64,000 nt of DNA from Hyphomicrobiales bacterium (GCA_028339975.1 JAOLDG010000002.1:72302-136301), one strand, 5' to 3'; shown: positions 42,184 to 51,849, counted from the first letter of the stretch. The notes: generated by a model from the sequence alone, not told the origin. Numbers and translations: made by a program.

Positions 42184-42963
42184 TTATTCTGTTGTTTCAA
42201 AACCATAGTTTTTAATTATTTTTTGAGCTTCACTGGACTTTAGCCAATCCAGAAAACCAAAATCATTATCGTTACCATTTCTCTTAATTTTTGCAGCCCA
42301 GTATGTTGGTTTTTCATAAGGGAATATAGAATCATCAATTTTAGCAACTACCAAAACTTTTGAAGAAGAAATTGTATCTGATAGGTATGATATACCTATA
42401 ATTGCTTCACCTTTTTCTATAAACTTTAAATTTGATTGAGATGATGATGTGAATACTAATTTACCATTTAGATCATCCCATAAATCTAAAGATTTCAATG
42501 CTTGTTTTGCATATATACCTAAAGGAACAGATGATGGATGTGGTATTGCAAACATTGATGATGAAAGCTGATCTTTGAAGTTTTCTTTAAAATTAATTGA
42601 ATTTATATCAATAAAAAACCCTTGATTAATACCACTTGAAAAAACTAATGAATTTTTTGCTATCACACTGATGCTTTCGATATTTATTAATTCCCTATCT
42701 TCCATCCAAGCCAGCCAATCTCTGTTAGCCGTTATTATAAGGTTTGATAATTGTCCGTTATGGATTTGCCTTGCAATCAATGATGTTGGTCCTGTTATAA
42801 CAACAGTTTTTATGTTTGTTTTCTTTTCCCACTCAATGGTAAGTGACTTACTTAAGTTATAAAGACTTGAGGCTACGGATAGATACAAGGTTTCATTTTC
42901 TGCTAATAACTTAATATTAGAGAAGGCTAGTAAGATAAAAAAAATAATTATTTTTTGTGTCAT
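42184..42963 (-). CDS. modA: Molybdate-binding periplasmic protein ModA
   Basis: A 259-residue binding protein with a signal peptide (about residues 1-21, hydrophobic IIFFILLAFSNIKLLA) and a mature start LYLSVASSLYNLSKSLTIEWEKK, the ModA N-terminal pattern with the oxyanion-binding serines. Other conserved parts are ITGPTSLIARQI (second ligand serine region), IANRDWLAWMED, IPHPSSVPLGIYAKQAL and GEAIIGISYLSD. There is no lipobox, so it should be free in the periplasm. Its ATG directly abuts the stop of the upstream GNAT gene. Confidence 0.92.
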   Translation of the reverse strand: MTQKIIIFFILLAFSNIKLLAENETLYLSVASSLYNLSKSLTIEWEKKTNIKTVVITGPTSLIARQIHNGQLSNLIITANRDWLAWMEDRELINIESISVIAKNSLVFSSGINQGFFIDINSINFKENFKDQLSSSMFAIPHPSSVPLGIYAKQALKSLDLWDDLNGKLVFTSSSQSNLKFIEKGEAIIGISYLSDTISSSKVLVVAKIDDSIFPYEKPTYWAAKIKRNGNDNDFGFLDWLKSSEAQKIIKNYGFETTE

Positions 42964-43488
42964 TTAGCTGACCTTATGTAATATATTTTTAGTTTCTTCA
43001 GAAAAAATTTCAAAACCATATTTTTTATAAAAGGGCAAAGCTCTCTTATGATCTAAAGAATTTGTTTGAAGGATAATTTTATCTATATTTAAATAATAGG
43101 CTCTTGTAACAGCTGCGTTCATTAATTTTATCCCCAATCCTTTGCCAATATATTCTCTAATTAGTCCAAAATGAACTATCCTTAATTCTTTGTCTTTTAA
43201 ATAGTTGCTTGAATAATCAATTTCAAAAAAACCTATACTTTGGCTACCTTTTTTTAGGAAATATATTTCCACTTTTTTATTAGCTATTATTTTTTTTAAA
43301 TCATCATCTTTCATGATGCTTCTTCCGAGCCAACTATATTGACTACCAACTCTTTTGTATATTTCCTTATATTGGTCAACTTTAATTGGATTTATATGTG
43401 CGATATTGTATATATCACTTTCATACGGTTTTTCCTTAATTATGCCCTTATATTCAAGCCATGTGATATTAATTAATTTTGATTTCAT
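42964..43488 (-). CDS. GNAT family N-acetyltransferase
   Basis: The 174-residue protein has a GNAT core in its C-terminal two thirds: the strand LRIVHFGLIREYIGKGLGIKLMNAAV contains the acetyl-CoA pyrophosphate loop (R/Q-x-x-G-x-G/A type, here YIGKGLG), and KIILQTNSLDHKRALPFYKKYGFEIF is the classical last helix and strand. The substrate is unknown. It is the first gene of the minus-strand run into modABC, with no gap to modA, but a functional link to molybdate is not evident. Confidence 0.86.
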   Translation of the reverse strand: MKSKLINITWLEYKGIIKEKPYESDIYNIAHINPIKVDQYKEIYKRVGSQYSWLGRSIMKDDDLKKIIANKKVEIYFLKKGSQSIGFFEIDYSSNYLKDKELRIVHFGLIREYIGKGLGIKLMNAAVTRAYYLNIDKIILQTNSLDHKRALPFYKKYGFEIFSEETKNILHKVS

Positions 43489-43572
43489 AATCTTATTAGC
43501 AACGATTTAATTTTTATATATAATATTAATTATTTTTTCATATAATTATATAAAATTGGAGAAAATATTCAC

Positions 43573-43944
43573 ATGTCTTTTATTTATGTTGGATTAGGGG
43601 GTTTTTTAGGCACTATTGTCCGTTACTCCTTTAATATATTTTTCAACGGTATTATCGGTCTTCCAGTTGCTTATGCAACTATTTTTGTAAATATTACCGG
43701 CTCATTGTTGATGGGGATATTTTTCTATTATACATCAAATAATTTCTCTGAATTTTATAAACTTTTTTTTATGACTGGGGTTCTAGGTGGGTTTACTACT
43801 TTTTCAGCTTTTTCACTAGATTCAATTAATATGCTTTTAGAGAAGGAGTATCTTAATCTAGTTATTTATATTTCTGTTTCAGTTTTTTTATCAGTATTTT
43901 TTCTTTATTTGGGTTTTACTTTTGCAAGATATATTTCCACATGA
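43573..43944 (+). CDS. crcB: Fluoride exporter CrcB/Fluc
   Basis: A 123-residue membrane protein with four transmembrane helices that forms dual-topology dimers exporting fluoride. Conserved parts are VGLGGFLGTIVRYSFN at the N-terminus, TIFVNITGSLLMGIFF with the pore asparagine, and the TGVLGGFTTFSAFSLD motif with the phenylalanines of the fluoride path. No fluoride riboswitch is seen in the 84 bp leader. It overlaps rluC by 4 bp, the common alphaproteobacterial crcB-rluC pair. Confidence 0.94.
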   Translation: MSFIYVGLGGFLGTIVRYSFNIFFNGIIGLPVAYATIFVNITGSLLMGIFFYYTSNNFSEFYKLFFMTGVLGGFTTFSAFSLDSINMLLEKEYLNLVIYISVSVFLSVFFLYLGFTFARYIST

Positions 43945-44873
43945 TGGATTTAAATAAACATAATGTAGGGAAAGAATTTTCAGATACTAGATTTGATAGA
44001 TGGATTAGCCACTTTTTTTCTAAAATAAGTCATAATAATTTAGAAAAGTTATTAAGAAAAGGAATAATCAGAGTAAATGGAAATAAGGCTAAGTCTAGCC
44101 TCAGGTTAAGCGAAGGTGACGTTATAACTATGCCTTCGATTTTAGATGATTTGGCTACAGACTTTTCAGGTAAAGCTAAAATACCTGGCGCTAAAGAATT
44201 TATTAGTAAAATTACAATTTATAATGATAATGAAATTTTAATTCTAAACAAACCCTCTGGTATAGCCGTTCAAGGGGGGACTGGAGTTGAATCTCATATT
44301 GATGGTTATTTACAATCAGCTTTTTTTGATACAGATATAAACCCTAGATTAGTTCACAGACTAGATAAAGAAACATCTGGTGTTTTAGTCATCGCCTTAA
44401 AGAGAAAGATGGCAATACATCTGGCAAATTTATTTAAAGAAAGAAAAGTTAAAAAAACTTATTGGGCAATAACTGATGGCAGACCCGATAATGAATATGG
44501 TGAAATTAACTTGGATATAAGTTCTGGAGACAATAAAGCTCCAGTAAAATCTTTAACAAAATATTATAAAATATTGAATTTAAATGATAAAATATGTTGG
44601 GTAGCTTTTCAGCCTATTACTGGTCGAAATCATCAGATACGCCAGCATGCATCAATGTCGTTATTTCCAATTGTTGGGGATAAAAAATACGGGAAGCCCA
44701 CAAGGGAAGGCTTGTTATTTAAAAAATTACATCTTCACAGTCAAAGTGTTGACTTTATGAACGTTAATGGAGACATATTACACTTCGAAGCTTCTCTTCC
44801 AGAGCATATGGTGGAGACTTGGAAAAAATATAAATTACCATTGAATCCAAATTTTAAGGGTTTTTCGAATTAA
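43941..44873 (+). CDS. rluC: Large-subunit pseudouridine synthase, RluC/RluD family
   Basis: The 310-residue enzyme has an N-terminal S4 RNA-binding domain ([24 protein letters not shown] region) and a RluA-type catalytic domain with the aspartate in [18 protein letters not shown] and the closing [12 protein letters not shown]. It isomerises uridines in 23S rRNA, probably those modified by E. coli RluC (955, 2504, 2580). The four-base ATGA overlap with crcB suggests coupled translation. RluC rather than RluD is inferred from the position after crcB. Confidence 0.92.
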   Translation: MMDLNKHNVGKEFSDTRFDRWISHFFSKISHNNLEKLLRKGIIRVNGNKAKSSLRLSEGDVITMPSILDDLATDFSGKAKIPGAKEFISKITIYNDNEILILNKPSGIAVQGGTGVESHIDGYLQSAFFDTDINPRLVHRLDKETSGVLVIALKRKMAIHLANLFKERKVKKTYWAITDGRPDNEYGEINLDISSGDNKAPVKSLTKYYKILNLNDKICWVAFQPITGRNHQIRQHASMSLFPIVGDKKYGKPTREGLLFKKLHLHSQSVDFMNVNGDILHFEASLPEHMVETWKKYKLPLNPNFKGFSN

Positions 44874-44890
44874 GTAAAAAGAGGTTTTTT

Positions 44891-46423
44891 ATGGATGATA
44901 TAATTAAAGAACTTGAGGCTAGACGAGCTAACGCAAAGCTTGGGGGTGGTCAAAAAAGAATTGACTCTCAGCACTCTAAAGGAAAACTTACCGCAAGAGA
45001 GAGAATCCAGCTTCTTTTGGACGAGGGCTCATTTGAAGAATACGATATGTTTGTTGAACATGACTCCCATGAATTCGGTATGCAAAATCAGAAAATTCCT
45101 GGTGATGGAGTTGTTATTGGTTCAGGACTAATAAACGGAAGGACCGTGTTTGTTTATGTCAAGGATTTCACTGTTTTTGGCGGATCCTTATCGCTAGCTC
45201 ATTCAAAAAAAATAAATAAAATTCAAGATATGGCTCTAAAAAACAATTCTCCTTTAATAGGCGTTCTTGATGCTGGCGGAGCGCGAATACAGGAGGGTAT
45301 AGACTCATTAGGGGGTTATGCAGAGGTTTTTCAAAGAAATGTATTAGCTTCAGGCGTAATTCCTCAAATTTCAATTATAATGGGTCCTTGTGCCGGAGGT
45401 GATGTATATTCTCCAGCCCTTACTGATTTTATTTTCATGGTTAAAGATACCTCTTATATGTTTGTTACAGGACCTGATGTTGTAAAAACAGTAACTAATG
45501 AAGAGGTTACAGCTGAACAACTTGGTGGTGCAAAAGTACACACCTCTATTTCTTCAGTGGCTGATGGTGCGTACAGCGATGATCTAGAGATGATGGAGCA
45601 AATGAGAGAATTAATAGGTTTCCTTCCTTCTAGTAATACCGAAGGTTCTCCAGTCAGAGTTTGCAGCGACCCTATAAGCCGATTGGAGGATAGTCTTGAT
45701 TCTCTTGTACCAGATAATTCGAATACTCCTTATGATATCAAGGAGCTAATTTTTAAAGTTATTGATGAGGGTAATTTTTTTGAGATTCAAGAAAAGTTTG
45801 CTCAAAATATTGTTACTGGATTTGCGAGGTTTGATGGCCATACAGCTGGAATTGTTGGAAATCAGCCCCTTCATTTAGCTGGTGTTCTAGATTCTGATGC
45901 AAGCAGAAAAGCCGCAAGATTTGTAAGATTCTGTGATGCATTTTCTATCCCATTAGTAACTTTTGTTGATGTACCAGGATTTTTACCAGGAACTGACCAG
46001 GAGTACGGTGGTCTCATTAAAAATGGAGCTAAGCTTTTATATGCTTATGCCGAAGCAACAGTGCCAAAAGTAACAATTATAACTCGTAAAGCTTATGGGG
46101 GCGCTTATTGTGTTATGGCTCCAAAACACTTAAGGGGTGACATTAACTATGCTTGGCCAAGCGCAGAAATTGCAGTTATGGGAGCCAAGGGAGCTGTTGA
46201 AATTATTTATAGGAATGATATTGGTGACCAAGATAAAATTAAAAAGCATACCGAGGCATATGAAGATAGATTTTTAAATCCTTTTGTTGCCGCTGAAAGA
46301 GGTTATGTTGATGATGTTATTATGCCAAGAAATTCTAGATCTAGGATCGGAAAAGCGCTAAAAATGCTTAGAAATAAAAAACTTTCAAATCCTTGGAAAA
46401 AACACGACAATCTACCTTTGTGA
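44891..46423 (+). CDS. pccB: Propionyl-CoA carboxylase beta subunit
   Basis: The 510-residue carboxyltransferase subunit transfers CO2 from biotin to propionyl-CoA, giving methylmalonyl-CoA. Characteristic blocks are [60 protein letters not shown], the PCC-type [19 protein letters not shown], and [15 protein letters not shown]. The downstream pccA gene (7 bp gap) gives the biotin subunit. Acetyl-CoA carboxylase activity is less likely because those beta subunits (AccD) are shorter and zinc-bearing. A gap of 17 bp separates it from rluC. Confidence 0.95.
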   Translation: MDDIIKELEARRANAKLGGGQKRIDSQHSKGKLTARERIQLLLDEGSFEEYDMFVEHDSHEFGMQNQKIPGDGVVIGSGLINGRTVFVYVKDFTVFGGSLSLAHSKKINKIQDMALKNNSPLIGVLDAGGARIQEGIDSLGGYAEVFQRNVLASGVIPQISIIMGPCAGGDVYSPALTDFIFMVKDTSYMFVTGPDVVKTVTNEEVTAEQLGGAKVHTSISSVADGAYSDDLEMMEQMRELIGFLPSSNTEGSPVRVCSDPISRLEDSLDSLVPDNSNTPYDIKELIFKVIDEGNFFEIQEKFAQNIVTGFARFDGHTAGIVGNQPLHLAGVLDSDASRKAARFVRFCDAFSIPLVTFVDVPGFLPGTDQEYGGLIKNGAKLLYAYAEATVPKVTIITRKAYGGAYCVMAPKHLRGDINYAWPSAEIAVMGAKGAVEIIYRNDIGDQDKIKKHTEAYEDRFLNPFVAAERGYVDDVIMPRNSRSRIGKALKMLRNKKLSNPWKKHDNLPL

Positions 46424-46430
46424 GAAATAG

Positions 46431-48410
46431 ATGTTTAAAAAGATACTAATTGCAAATCGAGGTGAAATTGCTTGTAGAATCATTTCTACTTGTAAAAAAT
46501 TATCAATTCCAACAGTTGCTGTTTATTCAGATGCTGATAAAAAATCACTCCATGTCACCTTAGCAGATGAATCTGTGAACATAGGGCCCGCGGCATCATC
46601 CGAATCTTATTTATCAATTGATAAGATTATTTCCGCATGTAAAGAGACTGGAGCAGATGCTGTTCACCCTGGATATGGTTTCTTGTCAGAAAATTATACA
46701 TTTATGAGTAGACTAGAAAAAGATGACATAACATTTATTGGACCATCTGCAGAGCCTATAAGAATCATGGGTGATAAAATTGAATCAAAAATTTTTGCTA
46801 AAGAGGCCGGTGTTAATACTGTTCCAGGACATCAAGATATCATAAAGAATATTGATCAAGCGATCTTAATTGCAAATGAGGTTGGCTTTCCTGTAATGAT
46901 CAAAGCATCAGCAGGTGGTGGTGGCAAAGGAATGAGGATTGCATTTAATGAAGGAGATATTCCAGATGCTTTTACATCATCAATTAATGAGGCCAAATCG
47001 AGTTTTGGTGATGACAGAGTATTTATTGAAAAATTTATAGTAAAACCTAGGCATATTGAAATACAAATTCTTGCTGATAGTCATGGTAATGTAATACACC
47101 TTGGTGAAAGAGAATGCTCAATACAAAGAAGAAATCAAAAAATAATAGAAGAATCACCAAGCCCTTTTGTTGATAGTGATTTAAGAAACGCAATGGGTGA
47201 TCAAGCTGTTCAATTATCAAAAAAAGTTGGATACTCAAGTGCTGGAACTGTTGAATTTATTGTTGATCAAGAAAGAAATTTTTACTTTCTTGAGATGAAC
47301 ACAAGGCTTCAAGTTGAGCATCCAGTAACTGAGTTGGTTACAGGGTTTGATTTGGTTGAAGAGATGATAAAAGTTGCGGCAGGTGAAAAATTAAATGTCA
47401 CTCAAGGTGATGTAAGTTTTAAAGGGTGGGCAATTGAATCTCGGATATATGCGGAAGATCCTGAGAGAAATTTTATGCCTTCAACAGGGCGACTTATAAC
47501 CTATAAGCCACCATTAAATATAGATAATATTAGAAATGATACTGGTGTTTATGAGGGCGGAGAAATCTCAATGTTTTATGACCCAATGATCTCAAAATTA
47601 TGTTCATACGGTAAAACAAGAATTGAAGCATGCAATTTAATGCAGGAAGCCTTAAATAATTTTGAAATTTCCGGTATCCAAAATAATTTAAACCTTCTTT
47701 CATCAATAATTAAAAATAAGAAATTTATCGATGGAGATATAAATACAGGTTTTATTAATGAAGAGTATCCGGAAGGTTTTTGCTCGAAAGTTTTAGACCC
47801 AAAAGATGGTTTGATTTTTTCTTTAGCAGCAGTTTTTGCTTACATTAAAGAAAAAAATAACTCCTTAGTAAGTGAAAATAAAAATCATCCATTATTAAAC
47901 GAAAAGTCATTAGTCGCCTCAATAAATAAAAATATATTTGAATTTAAATCATATAATACTCTTAAAAATATCATTATTGAGCACGATGGAGTTACCATTT
48001 CTCTAGAATCAAACTGGAAACCTGAGGATAATTTAATAAAAATAAAAGTTGATGAGAAATTATTAACTTTAAAAATTCAAAAAAGTATTAAGGGTTATGA
48101 AATTCAAGGTTTTGGGTTAACTGGTGTTGTGAAAATAAGAACTAAAATTGCCCATAATTTATCAGTTCATATGATCGAAAAAGTTGTAGTGAAGAATACA
48201 AAAATTATCAAATGTCCAATGCCTGGTCTTATTGTATCTATTGATGTGAAACAAGGTCAAACTGTCGAAGATGGTGATAAATTATGTACAGTAGAGGCAA
48301 TGAAAATGGAGAATATTATTCGTTCAGAGGAATCTGGGGTAATTAAGGAGGTATTCTGTAAAGAAGGTGATAGTTTGGCTGCGGATGAAGTTATGATAGA
48401 ATTTGAGTAA
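46431..48410 (+). CDS. pccA: Propionyl-CoA carboxylase alpha subunit (biotin carboxylase plus carrier)
   Basis: A 659-residue biotin-dependent subunit. Residues 1-445 or so are the biotin carboxylase (KILIANRGEIACRI, the glycine-rich ATP loop KASAGGGGKGMRI, ECSIQRRNQKIIEESPSP, EMNTRLQVEHPVTE); a BT-type linking domain follows, and the C-terminal carrier holds the biotinylated lysine (about 625) in VEAMKMENII. PccA and PccB form an alpha6-beta6 enzyme. Propionyl-CoA comes from odd-chain or methyl-branched acids and from Val, Ile or Met. Its 3' end overlaps convergent lipB by 20 bp. Confidence 0.95.
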   Translation: MFKKILIANRGEIACRIISTCKKLSIPTVAVYSDADKKSLHVTLADESVNIGPAASSESYLSIDKIISACKETGADAVHPGYGFLSENYTFMSRLEKDDITFIGPSAEPIRIMGDKIESKIFAKEAGVNTVPGHQDIIKNIDQAILIANEVGFPVMIKASAGGGGKGMRIAFNEGDIPDAFTSSINEAKSSFGDDRVFIEKFIVKPRHIEIQILADSHGNVIHLGERECSIQRRNQKIIEESPSPFVDSDLRNAMGDQAVQLSKKVGYSSAGTVEFIVDQERNFYFLEMNTRLQVEHPVTELVTGFDLVEEMIKVAAGEKLNVTQGDVSFKGWAIESRIYAEDPERNFMPSTGRLITYKPPLNIDNIRNDTGVYEGGEISMFYDPMISKLCSYGKTRIEACNLMQEALNNFEISGIQNNLNLLSSIIKNKKFIDGDINTGFINEEYPEGFCSKVLDPKDGLIFSLAAVFAYIKEKNNSLVSENKNHPLLNEKSLVASINKNIFEFKSYNTLKNIIIEHDGVTISLESNWKPEDNLIKIKVDEKLLTLKIQKSIKGYEIQGFGLTGVVKIRTKIAHNLSVHMIEKVVVKNTKIIKCPMPGLIVSIDVKQGQTVEDGDKLCTVEAMKMENIIRSEESGVIKEVFCKEGDSLAADEVMIEFE

Positions 48411-49068
48411 GTTTTGTATTTATTTTAAATCTTTTTTTCAAATTTTTTAAAAGTATTTCATCAATCTTTTCTGTTGGAAGCATTATTCCTAATTCCTTTA
48501 AGCTTGTAACCCCATTATTTTTATTTCCGCATGAAATAATGCCATTAAAATGATCTAGATTTGGTTTAATATTTATACTTATACCATGAAATGTTATGCC
48601 CTTTCTAACCCTTAGGCCAATTGAAGAAATTTTTTTTTCAGATTGATTTTTAATACTACTTTTTATCCAAACACCAACCTTGCCTTTTATTAATAATGAT
48701 TTTACTCCCAAGTCATTTAGTGTGTCCATTACGGAATTCTCAAGGGCATTAACAAAACTTCTTATATCGTAATTTCTCTCTCTTAAGTCTAACATTATAT
48801 AGATAATTCTTTGACCGGGCCCATGATATGTATACTCCCCACCCCTTGAAGATTTAAAAACGGGGAATATATTTTTTTTGAGAAGATCTTTTTTATCTGC
48901 ACTAGTTCCAGCTGTATAAATTGAAGGATGTTCTAGAAACCAAATTAATTCAGATTTTTTTTTAGAGCTTATATTCTCAATTCTTTTTTCCATTATTTTA
49001 ACGCTTTCCGGGTAATTAACTAAATCCCTTGATATTGCGTATTCTATTTCTTTTATTTTCATGACCAT
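48391..49068 (-). CDS. lipB: Octanoyl-[acyl carrier protein]-protein N-octanoyltransferase
   Basis: LipB moves octanoate from acyl carrier protein to apo-lipoyl domains, and LipA (near 18.9 kb) then adds sulfur. The 225-residue protein shows LEHPSIYTAGTSAD, the RGGEYTYHGPGQRIIYIMLD block, the lysine region ISSIGLRVRKGITFHG, and the nucleophile cysteine in GIISCGNKNNGVTSL. Start is the ATG at 49068; a second ATG two codons later is equally plausible. It converges on pccA with an overlap. Confidence 0.94.
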   Translation of the reverse strand: MVMKIKEIEYAISRDLVNYPESVKIMEKRIENISSKKKSELIWFLEHPSIYTAGTSADKKDLLKKNIFPVFKSSRGGEYTYHGPGQRIIYIMLDLRERNYDIRSFVNALENSVMDTLNDLGVKSLLIKGKVGVWIKSSIKNQSEKKISSIGLRVRKGITFHGISINIKPNLDHFNGIISCGNKNNGVTSLKELGIMLPTEKIDEILLKNLKKRFKINTKLTQILS

Positions 49069-49164
49069 CTATATATTTTAAGTTATATGTTTTAATATAG
49101 AATTCAATTTTAGTTAAATAATATATAAATTTTTTCATACTATAAATATATTATAAATTAAAAT

Positions 49165-49251
49165 GCGGCCGTGGCGGAACTGGTAGACGCGCAGCGTTGA
49201 GGTCGCTGTGGGGTAAAACCCGTGGAAGTTCGAGTCTTCTCGGCCGCACCA
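49165..49251 (+). tRNA. tRNA-Leu (GAG anticodon), CCA encoded
   Basis: Acceptor GCGGCCG (49165-49171) pairs with CGGCCGC (49241-49247), then discriminator A and encoded CCA. D arm TGGCGGAACTGGTAGACGC, anticodon stem-loop CAGCG-TTGAGGT-CGCTG with anticodon GAG, a long variable arm TGGGGTAAAACCCG and T arm GAAGTTCGAGTCTTC fit a class II leucine tRNA. mgtE begins only 24 bp downstream. Confidence 0.95.
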
Positions 49252-49275
49252 CTTATTTTAGTAAAAGAGATATTT

Positions 49276-50652
49276 ATGAAAGAAATCAAAGGAAATAATT
49301 TAAAAGAAGAATTTACACCCTTTGACCCATCTCTAATTTCTGATGTTATGGATGCCCTAGATTCATCGGATAGAAGTAAAATTATCTTACTAACCAAAGA
49401 TTTGTCTGCAGCAGATATAGCTGATATAATTAATTTAATTCCAAGATCTGAGGTTGGTAATTTTATTAGCTTTATTGAAAGTGACTTTAACCCTGAGATT
49501 TTATCTGAGCTTGATGAAAATATTAGGGAGGAGGTTATCAATCTTCTTGGCCATTCTTATGTTGCTGAGGTTTTACAAAAGCTTGAAACAGATGATGCTG
49601 TTCATGTTATTGAAGATCTTGAGGAGGGTGATAAAAAATTAATTCTTAATAAAATTCCTAAGATTGAAAGAGAGGAATTAGAATTATCATTAAATTATCC
49701 AGAAGATAGCGCCGGGCGTTTAATGTCTGTTGATTTTGTAGCATTAAATCCTAATATCAATGTTGGTGAAGCAATAGACTTCCTTCGTCTGGATAATGAT
49801 TTACCTATTGAGTTCTATGAAATTTATTTAATTGATTCATCTTCACAACCCATAGCTGCAATTTCTCTTTCTAACGTTATTAGATCATCTAGAGAAAAAA
49901 GTTTAAAAAGCCTCCAATCTCATGAATTGATAACAATTTCAGGAGAAATGGATAGGGAGCTTGTTGCTTATCAGTTTGAGAGATTTGATTTAGTTTCCGC
50001 TCCAGTGATTGATGAAGTTGGAAAGTTAATTGGAGTAATAACAGCAGACGATATTGTTGAGGTTTTAAAGGATGAGGCGGGTGAGGATATTAAGTTACTT
50101 GGTGGTGTTGGTGATGAAGACATTTCAGATAATGTTATCCAAGCATCAAAGGGAAGGTTTTCATGGTTATTTATCAATCTTATAACGGCTATTCTTGCAT
50201 CTATGGTGATAGGTCTATTCGACGGAACTATTGAGGAGATGGTTGCTTTAGCTATCTTAATGCCAATAGTTGCATCTATGGGTGGAAATGCAGGAACTCA
50301 AACCTTAACAATTGCAGTTCGCTCCTTATCAACTAGAGATTTAATACCGCTTAACTATAAAAGAATTATTAATAGAGAAATCTTGGTGAGTTTTTTAAAT
50401 GGAGTTTTGTTTGCTCTAATATTGGGAATATTAAGTGCTTTTTGGTTTGGTAATTTTGCACTAGGAGGTGTTCTTGCAATTGCAATGGTTCTGAACATGG
50501 TGGTTGCTGGTTTTGCAGGAATAATAATACCACTTATTTTAAATAAGCTCGGTATTGATCCGGCTTTAGCCTCAAGTGTTTTTGTTACAACAGTTACAGA
50601 TGTTGTTGGTTTCTTTTCTTTTTTAGGCCTTGCGGCAATTTTTTTGGTTTAA
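49276..50652 (+). CDS. mgtE: Magnesium transporter MgtE
   Basis: A 458-residue inner-membrane Mg2+ channel. Order: cytoplasmic MgtE N domain (residues about 20-120, FDPSLISDVMDALDSSDRSK, LLGHSYVAEVLQKLETDDAV), two CBS domains (about 130-260, including SAGRLMSVDFVALNPN and VIDEVGKLIGVITADDI), and five transmembrane helices with the pore signature MGGNAGTQTLTIAVRSL. I start it at the ATG giving MKEIKGNN; a longer frame runs into tRNA-Leu and is not real. No Mg2+-sensing leader fits in the 24 bp gap. Cobalt transport is a known side activity. Confidence 0.95.
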   Translation: MKEIKGNNLKEEFTPFDPSLISDVMDALDSSDRSKIILLTKDLSAADIADIINLIPRSEVGNFISFIESDFNPEILSELDENIREEVINLLGHSYVAEVLQKLETDDAVHVIEDLEEGDKKLILNKIPKIEREELELSLNYPEDSAGRLMSVDFVALNPNINVGEAIDFLRLDNDLPIEFYEIYLIDSSSQPIAAISLSNVIRSSREKSLKSLQSHELITISGEMDRELVAYQFERFDLVSAPVIDEVGKLIGVITADDIVEVLKDEAGEDIKLLGGVGDEDISDNVIQASKGRFSWLFINLITAILASMVIGLFDGTIEEMVALAILMPIVASMGGNAGTQTLTIAVRSLSTRDLIPLNYKRIINREILVSFLNGVLFALILGILSAFWFGNFALGGVLAIAMVLNMVVAGFAGIIIPLILNKLGIDPALASSVFVTTVTDVVGFFSFLGLAAIFLV

Positions 50653-50653
50653 A

Positions 50654-51073
50654 TTGGCATTAAATATCAAAAAATTATGTGTTGGAGCAGAATCGGTTTC
50701 AGATCTCTATTATCGTCAAGATTATATTAGAAGTCGACATAATGAAACAATCCATATTACTAGAATGTTCCCAAAACGATTTGATGAAATACTTAAGGGT
50801 GGATCAATTTATTGGGTTATAAAAGGAAGGTTGTGCGTTAGACAAGAAATTTTAAAAATAAATAGATTTCTTGATACAGAGGGGACCAAGAGGTGTAGAA
50901 TTGATTTAAATAAAAATCTTTTTTTAACGGTTCCATTCAAAGAAAGGCCTTTTCAGGGGTGGAGGTATCTAGAAGAAAAAAATTCACCAGCCGATACAAA
51001 AAATTTTGATATAAATGAGACTGATGATGATCAAGAAATTATTTCAGAACTTCATTCCTTAGGGTTAGTTTAA
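50654..51073 (+). CDS. DUF1489 family protein, function unknown
   Basis: A 139-residue soluble protein starting with TTG one base after mgtE (LALNIKKLCVGAESVSDL), the usual start of the alphaproteobacterial DUF1489 family; a start inside mgtE is less likely. Conserved-looking stretches are TRMFPKRFDEILKGGSIYWVIKGRLCVRQ and CRIDLNKNLFLTVPFKERPFQGWRYL (read as two blocks). The tail is acidic. No catalytic motif is recognised and no function is known to me. The compact run mgtE-DUF1489-J-protein-clpS-clpA suggests cotranscription. Confidence 0.78.
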   Translation: MALNIKKLCVGAESVSDLYYRQDYIRSRHNETIHITRMFPKRFDEILKGGSIYWVIKGRLCVRQEILKINRFLDTEGTKRCRIDLNKNLFLTVPFKERPFQGWRYLEEKNSPADTKNFDINETDDDQEIISELHSLGLV

Positions 51074-51077
51074 CTAT

Positions 51078-51536
51078 ATGATTTTAGTTTTTGGAATAAT
51101 ATTTTTAATATTTTTAATTTTCTTTTTTGATTGGATTATATCTTCAGAAAAAGAAATTTTTAAAGAAAAAATTAGATCTTTAATTGTCTTCTTATCTTTT
51201 TTACTGGCTATATTATTTTTAGTATTTGGTCTTTATTATTTTTCTACCTTTTTTATCTCTCTCGCTCTTTGGTTTTTCAAAAGAAAAGTTTTCTTTGATT
51301 TTCTTATTGGCCTCTTTAAGAAAAAAAAATATTCAAAAATTAAAATATCGGAAGCTTATGAAATATTGGGTGTTGACCAAAATACATCAATTGATCTTAT
51401 AATAAAGGCACATAAGGAATTGATAATAAAAGTTCATCCTGATAAAGGTGGTTCTTCTTATTTAAGCGCTAGAATAAATGAAGCTAGAGATATTATAATG
51501 GCTGATAGAATCAATAAGGGAGAAAAGGTTGAGTGA
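51078..51536 (+). CDS. Membrane-anchored J-domain protein (TIM14/DjlA-like)
   Basis: The 152-residue protein has two hydrophobic stretches (about residues 2-20 and 35-70), then a basic linker and a C-terminal J domain: ISEAYEILGVDQNTSIDLIIKAHKELIIKVHPDKGGSSYLSARINEARDIIM in pieces, with the invariant HPD and an asparagine-containing last helix. Terminal J domains behind membrane helices resemble mitochondrial Tim14/Pam18, which stimulates Hsp70 at the import motor; in bacteria the client is unknown. It would face the cytoplasm and recruit DnaK to the membrane. Its end overlaps clpS by 8 bp. Confidence 0.85.
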   Translation: MILVFGIIFLIFLIFFFDWIISSEKEIFKEKIRSLIVFLSFLLAILFLVFGLYYFSTFFISLALWFFKRKVFFDFLIGLFKKKKYSKIKISEAYEILGVDQNTSIDLIIKAHKELIIKVHPDKGGSSYLSARINEARDIIMADRINKGEKVE

Positions 51537-51849
51537 TAATGGTAAGTTTGTAGATAAAGATTCATCTTTAAAAACTCAGGTTAAAAATAAGGTCAAGAAA
51601 CCATCTTTATATAAAGTTCTTATTTTAAACGATGACTATACTCCTATGGAATTTGTTATTTACCTTTTAAAAAGTTTTTTTAATAAAAGTAATGAAGAGG
51701 CAACAAAAATAATGCTTCATGTTCATCAAAATGGTATAGGTGTTTGTGGGGTTTTTTCTTATGAGATTGCTGAAACAAAAGTTATTCAGGTTCTTGACAC
51801 TTCAAGAAAAAATAACCACCCTCTACAATGTACAATGGAAAAAGCATAA
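51529..51849 (+). CDS. clpS: ATP-dependent Clp protease adaptor ClpS
   Basis: ClpS delivers N-end-rule substrates to ClpAP. The 106-residue protein has a flexible N-terminus and the core YKVLILNDDYTPMEFVIYLLKSFF containing the Asp/Asn pocket for N-degrons, HVHQNGIGVCGVFSYEIAETK and the closing QCTMEKA. It starts with TTG at 51529 behind a strong AAGGGAG/AAAAGG purine run inside the J-protein gene, and is followed by clpA with no gap. Confidence 0.94.
   Translation: MSDNGKFVDKDSSLKTQVKNKVKKPSLYKVLILNDDYTPMEFVIYLLKSFFNKSNEEATKIMLHVHQNGIGVCGVFSYEIAETKVIQVLDTSRKNNHPLQCTMEKA

Noticed and set aside
43489-43572. Fluoride riboswitch before crcB
   Set aside because: The leader is AT-rich and has none of the conserved GGNGATGG / CTGATGG-type elements.
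49222-49275. Longer mgtE starting inside tRNA-Leu
   Set aside because: The extra 18 residues come from tRNA sequence; the ATG at 49276 follows a purine-rich site and matches family starts.
49158-49541. 127-codon minus-strand frame ending in an arginine/serine-rich stretch over tRNA-Leu
   Set aside because: It is antisense to tRNA-Leu and mgtE, with the typical spurious translation seen opposite leucine tRNAs.
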